Source: Avisuccinivibrio sp964424565
Lineage (GTDB): Bacteria; Pseudomonadota; Gammaproteobacteria; Enterobacterales; Succinivibrionaceae
DNA length: 5,311 nucleotides
Direction of reading: 5' to 3'
NCBI GenBank assembly: GCA_964424565.1
Contig: CAYRIZ010000081.1
Coordinates: 1-5,311, forward strand
The position numbers and the translations under genes were made by a program. This document shows positions 1-5,311 of this stretch, one piece after another (within the stretch, counting starts at the first letter, position 1; every line of letters begins with the position of its first letter). A model generated the notes under the pieces. That model made no database searches. It was not told the origin of the DNA and saw nothing but the letters and a program-made list of their open reading frames with translations.

Positions 1-42
1 AAAGTCAGATTGAGCTGCAAAAAGGGCCATCAACAAAATTCT

Positions 43-50
43 GAGAAGGA
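43..50 (+). promoter_or_regulatory. Shine-Dalgarno-like GAGAAGGA before the idnD-like gene, without a start codon at the right distance in frame
   Basis: This purine-rich motif is the best ribosome-binding match in the first 80 bases. Its correct spacing would put a start at about 56-60. The only standard start codons there are TTG 58-60, which reaches a stop after seven codons, and GTG 60-62, and both are out of frame with the dehydrogenase. The in-frame codons just after it are ACC AAA GCT TGT. The site marks where the original start probably lay. Confidence 0.5.
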
Positions 51-82
51 CCAAAGCTTGTGTACTGCACAAGAAACTTGAT

Positions 83-1093
83 GTGCGTTATGAAGACGTT
101 CCGGAAGTGCAGATTACCACTGCGGATGAAGTCAAAATCAAAATGCAGAATGCCGGCATCTGCGGCTCTGATCAACATTACTACATGCATGGTCAGAACG
201 GGACTGCCATTGTGGTACGTGAGCCTCTGGTTATAGGCCACGAGGGCTGCGGCATTGTGGTGGAAACAGGTGCCAATGTTAAGGGCATCCGGGCAGGCGA
301 TATGGTAGTGCTCCGTCCGGCCCGTCCGTGTTTTCGGGATGACTGCTGGTACTGTCGTCACCACATGTATACCTACTGCGAAAATATGCGGCACATGGGA
401 TCTGCCGCTACCATGCCGCATGTACAGGGACTGTTTGCCGAGTATGTAGTGGCTCATCAGGCACAGTGCCGGGTGGTGCACGATATGTCCCCTGAAATTG
501 CTGCCTTTGCCGAGCCTATGGGTATTGCCTACAACGGTGTACATCGTGCCGGTAATTTAATAGGCAAAAACGTGCTGGTTATGGGAGCCGGAGCTATAGG
601 CTGTCTGTGTATTGCCGCCGCCAAAACCATGGGGGCAGAGCGGGTTACGGCCATAGACATCCGTCCTGAAGTGCTGGAAATTGCCAAAACCATGGGAGCA
701 GATGAAGTCTGCAACTCCAATGAACACCCCGAGCAGATTGCCAAGTGGTCAGAGCATAAAGGCTTTTTCGACTGCTGCCTTGAGGCCTCAGGCGATGGCC
801 AGGCCTGTGAAAGTGCCATGCGCATGGTGCGCCCGGAGGGAGTGATTTCCCAGGTGGGAATGTTTGCCGGCGGTCAGGAGCCCAAAGATCTGGGAGCTTT
901 TGCCACCAAGGGTTTGAGATGGAATGCCGTGTTTCGTTTCTATGATGAATTCGGACCGGCAGTCAATGCCCTGCAGATGGGGCTGATTAATCCTCTGCCT
1001 CTGCTTTCTGCCAAATTCCCGGCCTCTGAGATTAGGCAGGCTATAGAAACTGCTGTTTTACCGTCAACTGTCAAAGTGCAGATTTACTTCTAA
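83..1093 (+). CDS. idnD: L-idonate 5-dehydrogenase-like zinc-dependent medium-chain dehydrogenase (start uncertain, probably 5'-extended)
   Basis: Family role: NAD(P)-dependent cytosolic oxidation of a sugar acid or polyol, in E. coli L-idonate to 5-ketogluconate. Numbered from the GTG at 83, the protein shows the catalytic-zinc block GICGSD (C27) and GHEG (H53, E54). The structural-zinc cysteines are C83, C88, C91 and C99. FAEP lies at 142-145. The Rossmann motif GAGAIG at 168-173 is followed by D192 at the end of strand 2, which favours NAD. The blocks SDQHYY, NPLPLLSA and FRFYDEF match E. coli IdnD better than sorbitol or threonine dehydrogenases. The 336 residues are slightly short for the family. 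The same frame stays open back to a TGA at 11-13, and codons 53-82 read KACVLHKKLD, which looks like the true N-terminal strand. No ATG, GTG or TTG lies in that stretch, and GTG 83 has no good ribosome site, so it is only the first usable start codon. A related polyol dehydrogenase remains possible. Confidence 0.85.
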   Translation: MRYEDVPEVQITTADEVKIKMQNAGICGSDQHYYMHGQNGTAIVVREPLVIGHEGCGIVVETGANVKGIRAGDMVVLRPARPCFRDDCWYCRHHMYTYCENMRHMGSAATMPHVQGLFAEYVVAHQAQCRVVHDMSPEIAAFAEPMGIAYNGVHRAGNLIGKNVLVMGAGAIGCLCIAAAKTMGAERVTAIDIRPEVLEIAKTMGADEVCNSNEHPEQIAKWSEHKGFFDCCLEASGDGQACESAMRMVRPEGVISQVGMFAGGQEPKDLGAFATKGLRWNAVFRFYDEFGPAVNALQMGLINPLPLLSAKFPASEIRQAIETAVLPSTVKVQIYF

Positions 1094-1125
1094 TTCAGGT
1101 AGCGTCCGGTAAAAAGTCAGCGAGG

Positions 1126-1197
1126 GGAGGGGCTGTTATATGGCCCCTCTGCAATTGCTGCTGCTGCCCGGGAAGGCAGAAACTTTTCCCCGGGCAG
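1126..1197. terminator. Two GC-rich hairpins in the convergent idnD/ilvD gap (putative bidirectional terminator)
   Basis: Bases 1128-1133 (AGGGGC) pair with 1143-1148 (GCCCCT), extendable by one GC and one GU pair, around a 9-base loop. Bases 1164-1172 (CTGCCCGGG) pair with 1189-1197 (CCCGGGCAG) as a perfect 9-bp stem with a 16-base loop. Both lie between converging genes, where a shared terminator is expected. Neither has a clear T-tract in either direction, so classical intrinsic termination is not assured. The rest of the 144-base gap shows no gene. Confidence 0.45.
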
Positions 1198-1237
1198 AGT
1201 TTGTGAACAGCAAGATGGTATACCTGAACTTTAGTCC

Positions 1238-2914
1238 TCAGTCCTCATCCCTGGTCTTAAACACGGCTCCCTGGGAGGCGGAAGCTGCATTGTGCCTGTA
1301 GTGATAGAGATACCCTTCAGCTTTGGCACAACGATCCGGCACGTTCTCCTGCCGGCGGGCGGCAAAGTCCACCGCGGCATTGATGGTGCCGGCGGCAATA
1401 TCAATTTCTATTTCATCCCCGTCTTTTAAGTACTTGATGGGACCGTCATCATAGGCTTCAGGGCAGATATGGCCGACAAAGCAGCCATTGTTGGATCCTG
1501 AAAAACGTCCGTCGGTAATCACACAGACTTTGGAGCCAAGCTTCATGCCTACCAGCAGTTTCATGGCTTTGTACTGTTCAGGCATACCAGGACCGCCGCG
1601 GGGACCGGCATTGCGGATCACCACCACATCTCCTGCCCTGACCTTAAGGGCCCTGATCCCGGCCAGAGCGTCGTTTTCATTTTCAAAAATAACAGCCCGG
1701 CCTTTGAAGTAATGCGCCTCTGCCGGTATGGCTGAAGGCTTGGTCACCGCTCCTTCAGGGGCCAGATTGCCGTGGAGTATGGCAATGCCCGGCACCTGAT
1801 GTACCGGATTGGCCAGAGGATGGATCACCTCAGGATCGCGGTTGCGGGCCTGCTGCAGATTCTCGGCCACAGTTCTGCCGGTACAGGTGATGATATTGGT
1901 GTGCAGCAGCTCTTTGATTTCATTCATCAAAGCCGGTACCCCGCCGGCATCATGAAAATCAAGCAGGGTATAGCGGCCGGCCGGGATCATGGCTGCCAGA
2001 TGCGGCACCAGGGCGGCGGTACGGCCGAAATCATCCAGGGTAAAGTCAACCCGGGCTTCATAGGCTATGGCCAGCAGATGGAGCACGGCATTGGTGGAGC
2101 CGCCTATGGCTGAATTGACCATGACGGCGTTTTCTATGCTGGCCCGGCAGACTATATCGCGTGGTTTTAGATCCAATCTTACTAATGCTGCCGCGGCCTC
2201 ACCTGTTTTGAAGGCCGCCTGCAGGCGCTGAGAATAGACTGCCGGAATGGCTGCAGTGCCGGGCAGGGCCAGACCCAGGGCCTCAGTCAGGGCAGCCATG
2301 GTATTGGCTGTGCCGAGCATGGCACAGGAGCCTATAGTAGGTACGGCATTGTTCTCCAGCCAGTCAAACTGCTCCGAAGTGATCTGGCCTGCCTTGAGGG
2401 CTCCTTCAGACTGCTGAATGATGGAGTGATCTATGCTGTCGCCCCCGTAGGGATTACCGGCTTTCATGCGGCCGGGCAGAGCCGGACCGCCGTTGATGAA
2501 GATGGCAGGCACATTGGCCCGCAGAGCTCCGATCAGCATGCCGGGAATGATTTTGTCGCAGGATCCGATCAGTACCAGACCGTCCAGCCGGTGAGCATGG
2601 CACATGGTCTCTATATCGGCAGCTATACTTTCCCGGCCCGGCAGAATATATTTCATGCCGTCGTGAGCCATGGCTATGCCGTCGCAGGCGCCTATGGTGC
2701 CGAATACCAGCGGAGTGGCTCCGGCGGCGTAAATGCCCTCCTTGGCACGTTCTGCCAAAGCCTGCAGATTTTTGTGCCCGGGACAGATTTCATTGAAGGC
2801 ACAGGCCACGCCAATCAGTGGTTTTGCCAGTTCGCCGTCAGTTATGCCGGCGGCTTTGTAAAGGGCCCTGACGTTGGCCCATTCCGGTCCTTTGAGGATG
2901 TCTTGACTGCGCAT
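1238..2914 (-). CDS. ilvD: IlvD/Edd-family dehydratase (dihydroxy-acid dehydratase or sugar-acid dehydratase)
   Basis: The family is made of cytosolic iron-sulfur dehydratases that remove water from 2,3-dihydroxy acids (valine/isoleucine synthesis) or from aldonic acids. Visible blocks in order are NEICPGHKNL (41-50), CDGIAMAHDGM (77-87), the IlvD signature SCDKIIPGML (118-127), GSCAMLGTANTM (195-206), GGSTNAVLHLLA, GNLAPEGAVTKPS, GPRGGPGMPE, and TDGRFSGSNNG near residue 470 followed by GHICPEA. C119 and C197 match two conserved cluster cysteines. The PCN position that supplies the third cysteine in plant/mycobacterial enzymes reads PGH, as in E. coli IlvD, and C44 and C77 lie nearby. The length of 558 residues is shorter than the roughly 616 of E. 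coli IlvD and near the compact clostridial/archaeal form. The ATG has AAGGAG (plus-strand 2920-2925) 5 bases upstream. The gene converges on the idnD-like gene, which makes a sugar-acid substrate possible. The family is certain; the substrate is not. Confidence 0.9.
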   Translation of the reverse strand: MRSQDILKGPEWANVRALYKAAGITDGELAKPLIGVACAFNEICPGHKNLQALAERAKEGIYAAGATPLVFGTIGACDGIAMAHDGMKYILPGRESIAADIETMCHAHRLDGLVLIGSCDKIIPGMLIGALRANVPAIFINGGPALPGRMKAGNPYGGDSIDHSIIQQSEGALKAGQITSEQFDWLENNAVPTIGSCAMLGTANTMAALTEALGLALPGTAAIPAVYSQRLQAAFKTGEAAAALVRLDLKPRDIVCRASIENAVMVNSAIGGSTNAVLHLLAIAYEARVDFTLDDFGRTAALVPHLAAMIPAGRYTLLDFHDAGGVPALMNEIKELLHTNIITCTGRTVAENLQQARNRDPEVIHPLANPVHQVPGIAILHGNLAPEGAVTKPSAIPAEAHYFKGRAVIFENENDALAGIRALKVRAGDVVVIRNAGPRGGPGMPEQYKAMKLLVGMKLGSKVCVITDGRFSGSNNGCFVGHICPEAYDDGPIKYLKDGDEIEIDIAAGTINAAVDFAARRQENVPDRCAKAEGYLYHYRHNAASASQGAVFKTRDED

Positions 2915-2984
2915 ATTGGCTCCTTGGGGTTGAATGCTGCTGAGGCTGAGTTACTTATACCCTACAAGGCGGGATCCGGGGCAG

Positions 2985-3012
2985 ATTTTATTCACAATTT
3001 TAATAATGTCTT
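2985..3012 (-). promoter_or_regulatory. Candidate sigma-70 promoter for the ilvD-like gene
   Basis: On the minus strand AAGACA (plus-strand 3007-3012, 4 of 6 to consensus) is followed after 16 bases by TAAAAT (plus-strand 2985-2990, 5 of 6). It sits in the AT-rich patch of the divergent gap and would give a leader of roughly 60-65 bases. This is prediction by eye; alternative -10 elements such as TATAAG at 2954-2959 lack a partner -35. Confidence 0.35.
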
Positions 3013-3018
3013 TCGGGA

Positions 3019-3028
3019 GCGCCGGCGC
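3019..3028. repeat. Perfect 10-base palindrome GCGCCGGCGC in the divergent ilvD/gtrA gap
   Basis: The palindrome is in the 257-base intergenic region, just outside the AT-rich patch that holds the candidate ilvD promoter. It could be an operator half or a chance GC-rich run. The rest of 2915-3171 holds only short unconvincing open frames and no recognisable gene. Confidence 0.3.
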
Positions 3029-3124
3029 GGGCGGCAAACATCGGCGGGTGAAGAGCGGGAGCAAAAGGGGATTTGGAGCGGTCACGAGATCCCGCCGTAC
3101 TGATATGAAGGTTTAGTCTGCATC

Positions 3125-3133
3125 TGCTAAAAT
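3125..3133 (+). promoter_or_regulatory. Extended -10 element (TGCTAAAAT), candidate promoter for gtrA-truA
   Basis: TG at 3125-3126, one spacer base and TAAAAT at 3128-3133 form an extended -10. No good -35 is found 17 bases upstream (ATGAAG at 3105-3110), which extended -10 promoters tolerate. It would start transcription about 30 bases before the gtrA ATG. Confidence 0.35.
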
Positions 3134-3171
3134 GTGCCCACAATTTTCTGCATAAGGTAGGTTTTCTGCTG

Positions 3172-3576
3172 ATGCTTGCAACCTTGCTCCTTAAAATCAA
3201 ACAGGGCAGCGGTATTTATGAACTGCTGCGCTTTGTTTTGGTCGGCGGCCTGGCCACCCTCACCGATCTGACGGTGACAGTGATCATTTTTTTCTGCTGG
3301 CCCTGGCTGCATGAAAATCTGGTCACCACTGCTGCTTTTGCCACCGCCTTTTTTGTTTCCTTTTTCGGTCACCGCTATGTGACCTTTCGGCAGCATGGCA
3401 GCATGTTCCGCTTTTTTGTACTGCAGGCCAGCATGCTGATGCTGCGCAATCTGCTGGTGCTGCTGATGGTGACCTTCTGGATGCGCGGGCTGATTCCCAT
3501 CATCACTTCCATGGCAGTGGTGACGCTCATTACCTACTTTATTTCCAAGTACAAAGTTTTCAATCAGGCAGGGTGA
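3172..3576 (+). CDS. GtrA family four-helix membrane protein
   Basis: The product is a 134-residue, very hydrophobic inner-membrane protein. Family knowledge: GtrA/DPMS3-like proteins are thought to help move or present lipid-linked (undecaprenyl- or dolichyl-phosphate) sugars for cell-surface glycans. Seen here: an N-terminal ELLRFVLVGGLATLTD (17-32) typical of the first helix, GHRYVTF after the second helix (66-72), and YFISKYKVF at the end of the fourth (122-130). The helices lie roughly at 19-42, 50-66, 80-102 and 107-125. The length is normal for the family. The ATG is preceded by AAGGTAGG at 3155-3161/2 with about 10 bases spacing, which is longish. truA begins 4 bases after the stop, so the two are probably co-transcribed. 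No glycosyltransferase partner is seen in the window, so the substrate is unknown. Confidence 0.85.
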   Translation: MLATLLLKIKQGSGIYELLRFVLVGGLATLTDLTVTVIIFFCWPWLHENLVTTAAFATAFFVSFFGHRYVTFRQHGSMFRFFVLQASMLMLRNLLVLLMVTFWMRGLIPIITSMAVVTLITYFISKYKVFNQAG

Positions 3577-3580
3577 ACAC

Positions 3581-4363
3581 ATGCGCATCGCACTGGGTGT
3601 TGAATATGAGGGCCGGCATTATGCCGGTTTTCAGCGGCAGAATACTGCTCCTTCCGTACAGGGAGAGCTGGAAAAGGCTCTTTCCTTTGTGGCAGCCGAA
3701 CCGGTCAGCCTCTGCTGTGCCGGCCGCACTGATGCCGGTGTCAATGCTACCGGGCAGGTAGTGCACATTGATGTCAGTCATGACCGTCCCGACAGGGCCT
3801 GGGTACTGGGCAGCAATACCAGGCTGCCTCCGGATATTGCCGTGACCTGGGCCCGGCATGTAGATGACAGCTTTCATGCGCGTTTTTCCGCCCGCGCCCG
3901 CCGGTACCGCTATATACTGCAGGCCACCCCGCACCGTCCGGGAATCATGCAGGAGGGAGTGAGCCACTACCACGGCACCTTTGATGCCCAGGCCATGCAC
4001 GAGGCGGCACAGATCCTGCGCGGTGAGCATGATTTTGCTTCCTTCTGCGGCGCAGACGATGAAAGCCGCTCCACTTTCCGCTGCGTGCACTTCATAGAAG
4101 TCAGTGCCCGCGGTCCCTACATAGTCTTTGATATAGCGGCCAATGCTTTCTTAAACCACATGGTCAGAAACATAGTGGGCTCGCTGCTGCTCATAGGTGA
4201 AGGCCGCCGGGATGCCGCCTGGCTGGCAGAGGTTTTTGCCGCCTGCGATCGCACGCAGGCCGGACCTACAGCCTATCCCAATGGTTTATATCTGGTTGAT
4301 GTGACTTATCCCTCCTCCTTCAATCTGCCGCGCCGGGAGCTGCTCGGACCGCTGTGGTTGTAG
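3581..4363 (+). CDS. truA: tRNA pseudouridine(38-40) synthase TruA
   Basis: TruA isomerises uridines 38, 39 and 40 in the anticodon stem-loop of many tRNAs to pseudouridine, acts in the cytosol as a homodimer and needs no cofactor. The 260 residues are of normal family length. Visible blocks: GVEYEGRHYAGFQRQ (6-20); CAGRTDAGV (46-54) with the catalytic aspartate D51 (D60 in E. coli); RARRYRYIL (105-113) carrying the conserved active-site tyrosine; FCGADDESRST; and AFLNHMVRNIVG (189-200). The usual His after the catalytic loop (GRTDAGVHA) is Asn here (N55). The ATG follows the gtrA stop by 4 bases, and GGGTGA, overlapping that stop, serves as the ribosome site, so translational coupling to gtrA is likely. 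A hairpin directly follows the stop codon. Confidence 0.97.
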   Translation: MRIALGVEYEGRHYAGFQRQNTAPSVQGELEKALSFVAAEPVSLCCAGRTDAGVNATGQVVHIDVSHDRPDRAWVLGSNTRLPPDIAVTWARHVDDSFHARFSARARRYRYILQATPHRPGIMQEGVSHYHGTFDAQAMHEAAQILRGEHDFASFCGADDESRSTFRCVHFIEVSARGPYIVFDIAANAFLNHMVRNIVGSLLLIGEGRRDAAWLAEVFAACDRTQAGPTAYPNGLYLVDVTYPSSFNLPRRELLGPLWL

Positions 4364-4367
4364 AGAG

Positions 4368-4390
4368 GGCGGCAAATGATTTTGCCTGCC
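4368..4390 (+). terminator. Hairpin just downstream of truA (putative transcript end)
   Basis: GGC GGCAAA (4368-4376) pairs with TTTGCC T GCC (4381-4390), giving nine base pairs, one bulged T (4387) and a TGAT loop. It begins 4 bases after the truA stop. The downstream bases are purine-rich rather than a T-tract, so it may be a weak terminator or a 3' end-stabilising structure. Confidence 0.4.
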
Positions 4391-4454
4391 TCAAGAGAGG
4401 AAATATCTTCTTGTGAGGTACAATATTGACAGGAAAAAACATGCCCGGGACTGG

Positions 4455-4480
4455 GTGACAGAGAGAGGGTATCTCGTCAC
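4455..4480 (+). other. Stem-loop in the truA-pgsA gap
   Basis: GTGAC (4455-4459), bulged A and GAGA (4461-4464) pair with TCTC (4472-4475) and GTCAC (4476-4480), leaving a GAGGGTA loop. It lies about 70 bases before the pgsA start, so it could be a leader structure of pgsA or a second end of the truA transcript. No T-tract follows. Confidence 0.35.
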
Positions 4481-4539
4481 AGATCTGGAGTTGTTTGTAC
4501 TGGGGTTTAGAAAACGTTGTACTATTCCGGCGTTTTAGT

Positions 4540-4545
4540 AAAGGA
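4540..4545 (+). promoter_or_regulatory. pgsA: Ribosome binding site AAAGGA that fixes the pgsA start
   Basis: AAAGGA lies 6 bases before ATG 4552. The frame is open further upstream, with an ATG at 4495, but the extra 19 residues have no counterpart in PgsA and no comparable ribosome site, so 4552 is preferred. Confidence 0.7.
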
Positions 4546-4551
4546 CAGATC

Positions 4552-5229
4552 ATGCTTACTTTGCCAAATACTCTGACATTTCTGCGGGTGTTGTTGATTC
4601 CGGTTTTCGTGGTGCTTTTCTACTGGCCTACACCGCGCTCCAATCTGCTGGCCGCCTTTGTGTTCATTCTGGCGGCGGTTACCGATCTGCTGGACGGCTA
4701 TCTGGCCCGCCGGCTGAAGCAGACTACCAGGTTCGGCGCCTTTTTGGATCCGGTGGCCGACAAGATCATGGTCTGTACTGCTCTGGTGCTGGTGGTGGAC
4801 TGGTACTCGGTCAAGTCAACCCAGGCCTTCTTTCATGGGATCAATTTGTGGATCTCCATTCCGGCCATAGTGATTATTTCCCGTGAAATTGTAGTTTCAG
4901 CCCTGCGCGAGTGGATGGCGGAAATAGGCCGGCGCTCTGCCGTGGCAGTCAACTGGGTAGGCAAATGGAAGACCACTATTCAAATGTTTGCCATAGCCGG
5001 TTTGATCTGGCGTTTCAATGAGTTTGTGATTTATGCCAGCATAGGCCTGCTGGCTGTGGCCACCGTGCTGACCATATGGTCCATGGTGATGTATCTGAAA
5101 GCAGGTATAGTCACCATGTACGAAGCGCCAGACAGTGCTCCTCGTCCTGCTGCTATAGCCCAAAAGGATCAGCAGCCTGCAAAGCCCGAGACTGCCGGGG
5201 AAGACGACGAAGGCAAAAAGAGCATCTGA
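4552..5229 (+). CDS. pgsA: CDP-diacylglycerol--glycerol-3-phosphate 3-phosphatidyltransferase (PgsA)
   Basis: PgsA is an inner-membrane enzyme that makes phosphatidylglycerophosphate from CDP-diacylglycerol and glycerol-3-phosphate, the committed step to phosphatidylglycerol and cardiolipin. The CDP-alcohol phosphotransferase motif is complete: D45, D48, G49, A52, R53, then G62, D66 and D70. LPNTLTFLRVLLIP (4-17), TRFGAFLDPVADK (59-71), ISREIVVSALREWMAEIG (109-126) and GKWKTTIQM (137-145) align with E. coli PgsA. Hydrophobic segments lie roughly at 10-26, 31-47, 72-84, 97-116, 143-155 and 159-182. From ATG 4552 the protein is 225 residues, about 40 more than E. coli. Most of the excess is a C-terminal hydrophilic tail from about 191, rich in Pro, Ala, Gln, Glu and Lys. 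The gap of 188 bases after truA suggests its own promoter. Confidence 0.96.
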   Translation: MLTLPNTLTFLRVLLIPVFVVLFYWPTPRSNLLAAFVFILAAVTDLLDGYLARRLKQTTRFGAFLDPVADKIMVCTALVLVVDWYSVKSTQAFFHGINLWISIPAIVIISREIVVSALREWMAEIGRRSAVAVNWVGKWKTTIQMFAIAGLIWRFNEFVIYASIGLLAVATVLTIWSMVMYLKAGIVTMYEAPDSAPRPAAIAQKDQQPAKPETAGEDDEGKKSI

Positions 5230-5239
5230 AGAGAAGAGC

Positions 5240-5251
5240 GGTAAATTTACC
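5240..5251. repeat. 12-base perfect palindrome GGTAAATTTACC after pgsA
   Basis: This is the only structured element in the terminal 82 bases (5230-5311). It begins 11 bases after the pgsA stop, has no T-tract and cannot form a hairpin with a normal loop beyond about four pairs. It may be a dimeric-protein binding site or chance. A TAAAAT at 5293-5298 might be a -10 for a gene beyond the window, but no good -35 is seen. Confidence 0.25.
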
Positions 5252-5311
5252 TAAGATCAGCTGACATTGGGCAGCAGATTTTAAGAATTTTCTAAAATGA
5301 ACTTTTCATCA

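Noticed and set aside
5..544. 179-codon minus-strand open frame over the idnD-like gene
   Set aside because: The opposite strand encodes clear zinc-dehydrogenase motifs, and the product is His-rich and featureless as expected for an antisense shadow.
2980..2996. CRP-like half site (TGTGA on the minus strand) upstream of ilvD
   Set aside because: Only one half of the dyad matches; the other arm does not resemble TCACA.
2426..3103. 225-codon plus-strand open frame antisense to ilvD
   Set aside because: It runs over the strongly conserved 5' half of the dehydratase, its product has no recognisable motif, and it spills into the intergenic gap with no plausible ribosome site. It is a shadow frame.
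2934..3116. 60-codon plus-strand open frame in the divergent gap
   Set aside because: No ribosome site, no motif and a basic low-complexity product overlapping probable promoter sequence; not supportable as a gene.
3127..4090. Two minus-strand open frames (3127-3588 and 3560-4090) opposite gtrA and truA
   Set aside because: They overlap well-supported plus-strand genes, and their His/Gln/Ala-rich products show no domain.
4426..4431. Perfect TTGACA (-35) in the truA-pgsA gap
   Set aside because: No acceptable -10 lies 16-18 bases downstream (GC-rich there), so it is not called as a promoter.
4364..4551. Possible tRNA or small RNA between truA and pgsA
   Set aside because: No cloverleaf, GTTCRA-type T-loop or CCA end could be found; only isolated stem-loops.

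Overview
The window (about 53% GC by eye) looks like ordinary chromosome of a gammaproteobacterium. TruA and PgsA carry Escherichia-like signature blocks, for example the CAGRTDAGV stretch of TruA and the RFGAFLDPVADK and SALREWMAE stretches of PgsA. A gut or rumen lineage near Aeromonadales/Succinivibrionaceae is possible, but this is inference: nothing in the sequence fixes the genus.

Layout. (1) Bases 1-1093, plus strand: a zinc-dependent medium-chain dehydrogenase of the L-idonate 5-dehydrogenase (IdnD) type. Its body is intact, but no ATG, GTG or TTG lies where its N-terminus should begin. (2) Bases 1094-1237: a short convergent gap with two GC-rich hairpins, probably a shared transcription end. 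(3) Bases 1238-2914, minus strand: a 558-residue IlvD/Edd-family dehydratase of the compact form. (4) Bases 2915-3171: a divergent intergenic region with candidate promoters in both directions and a 10-base GC palindrome. (5) Bases 3172-4363, plus strand: a small GtrA-type four-helix membrane protein followed 4 bases later by truA. This is a likely two-gene transcription unit ending in a hairpin. (6) Bases 4364-4551: an intergenic stretch with a second hairpin and a short direct repeat. (7) Bases 4552-5229, plus strand: pgsA, followed by an 82-base non-coding end.

How the genes work together. idnD-like and ilvD-like converge, so they are not one operon. An oxidoreductase of sugar acids next to a dehydratase of the sugar-acid/dihydroxy-acid family is still compatible with a sugar-acid catabolic locus (idonate, 5-ketogluconate, gluconate, 2-keto-3-deoxygluconate). 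The dehydratase could equally be the valine/isoleucine biosynthetic enzyme. The right half is housekeeping: tRNA modification (TruA) and anionic phospholipid synthesis (PgsA), plus an orphan GtrA protein with no glycosyltransferase beside it here.

I found no mobile element, CRISPR array, tRNA, rRNA or defence system, and no convincing undescribed system. The observations most worth a second look are the missing start codon of the idnD-like gene, the substrate and cluster-ligand question for the short IlvD homologue, and the tight gtrA-truA coupling.
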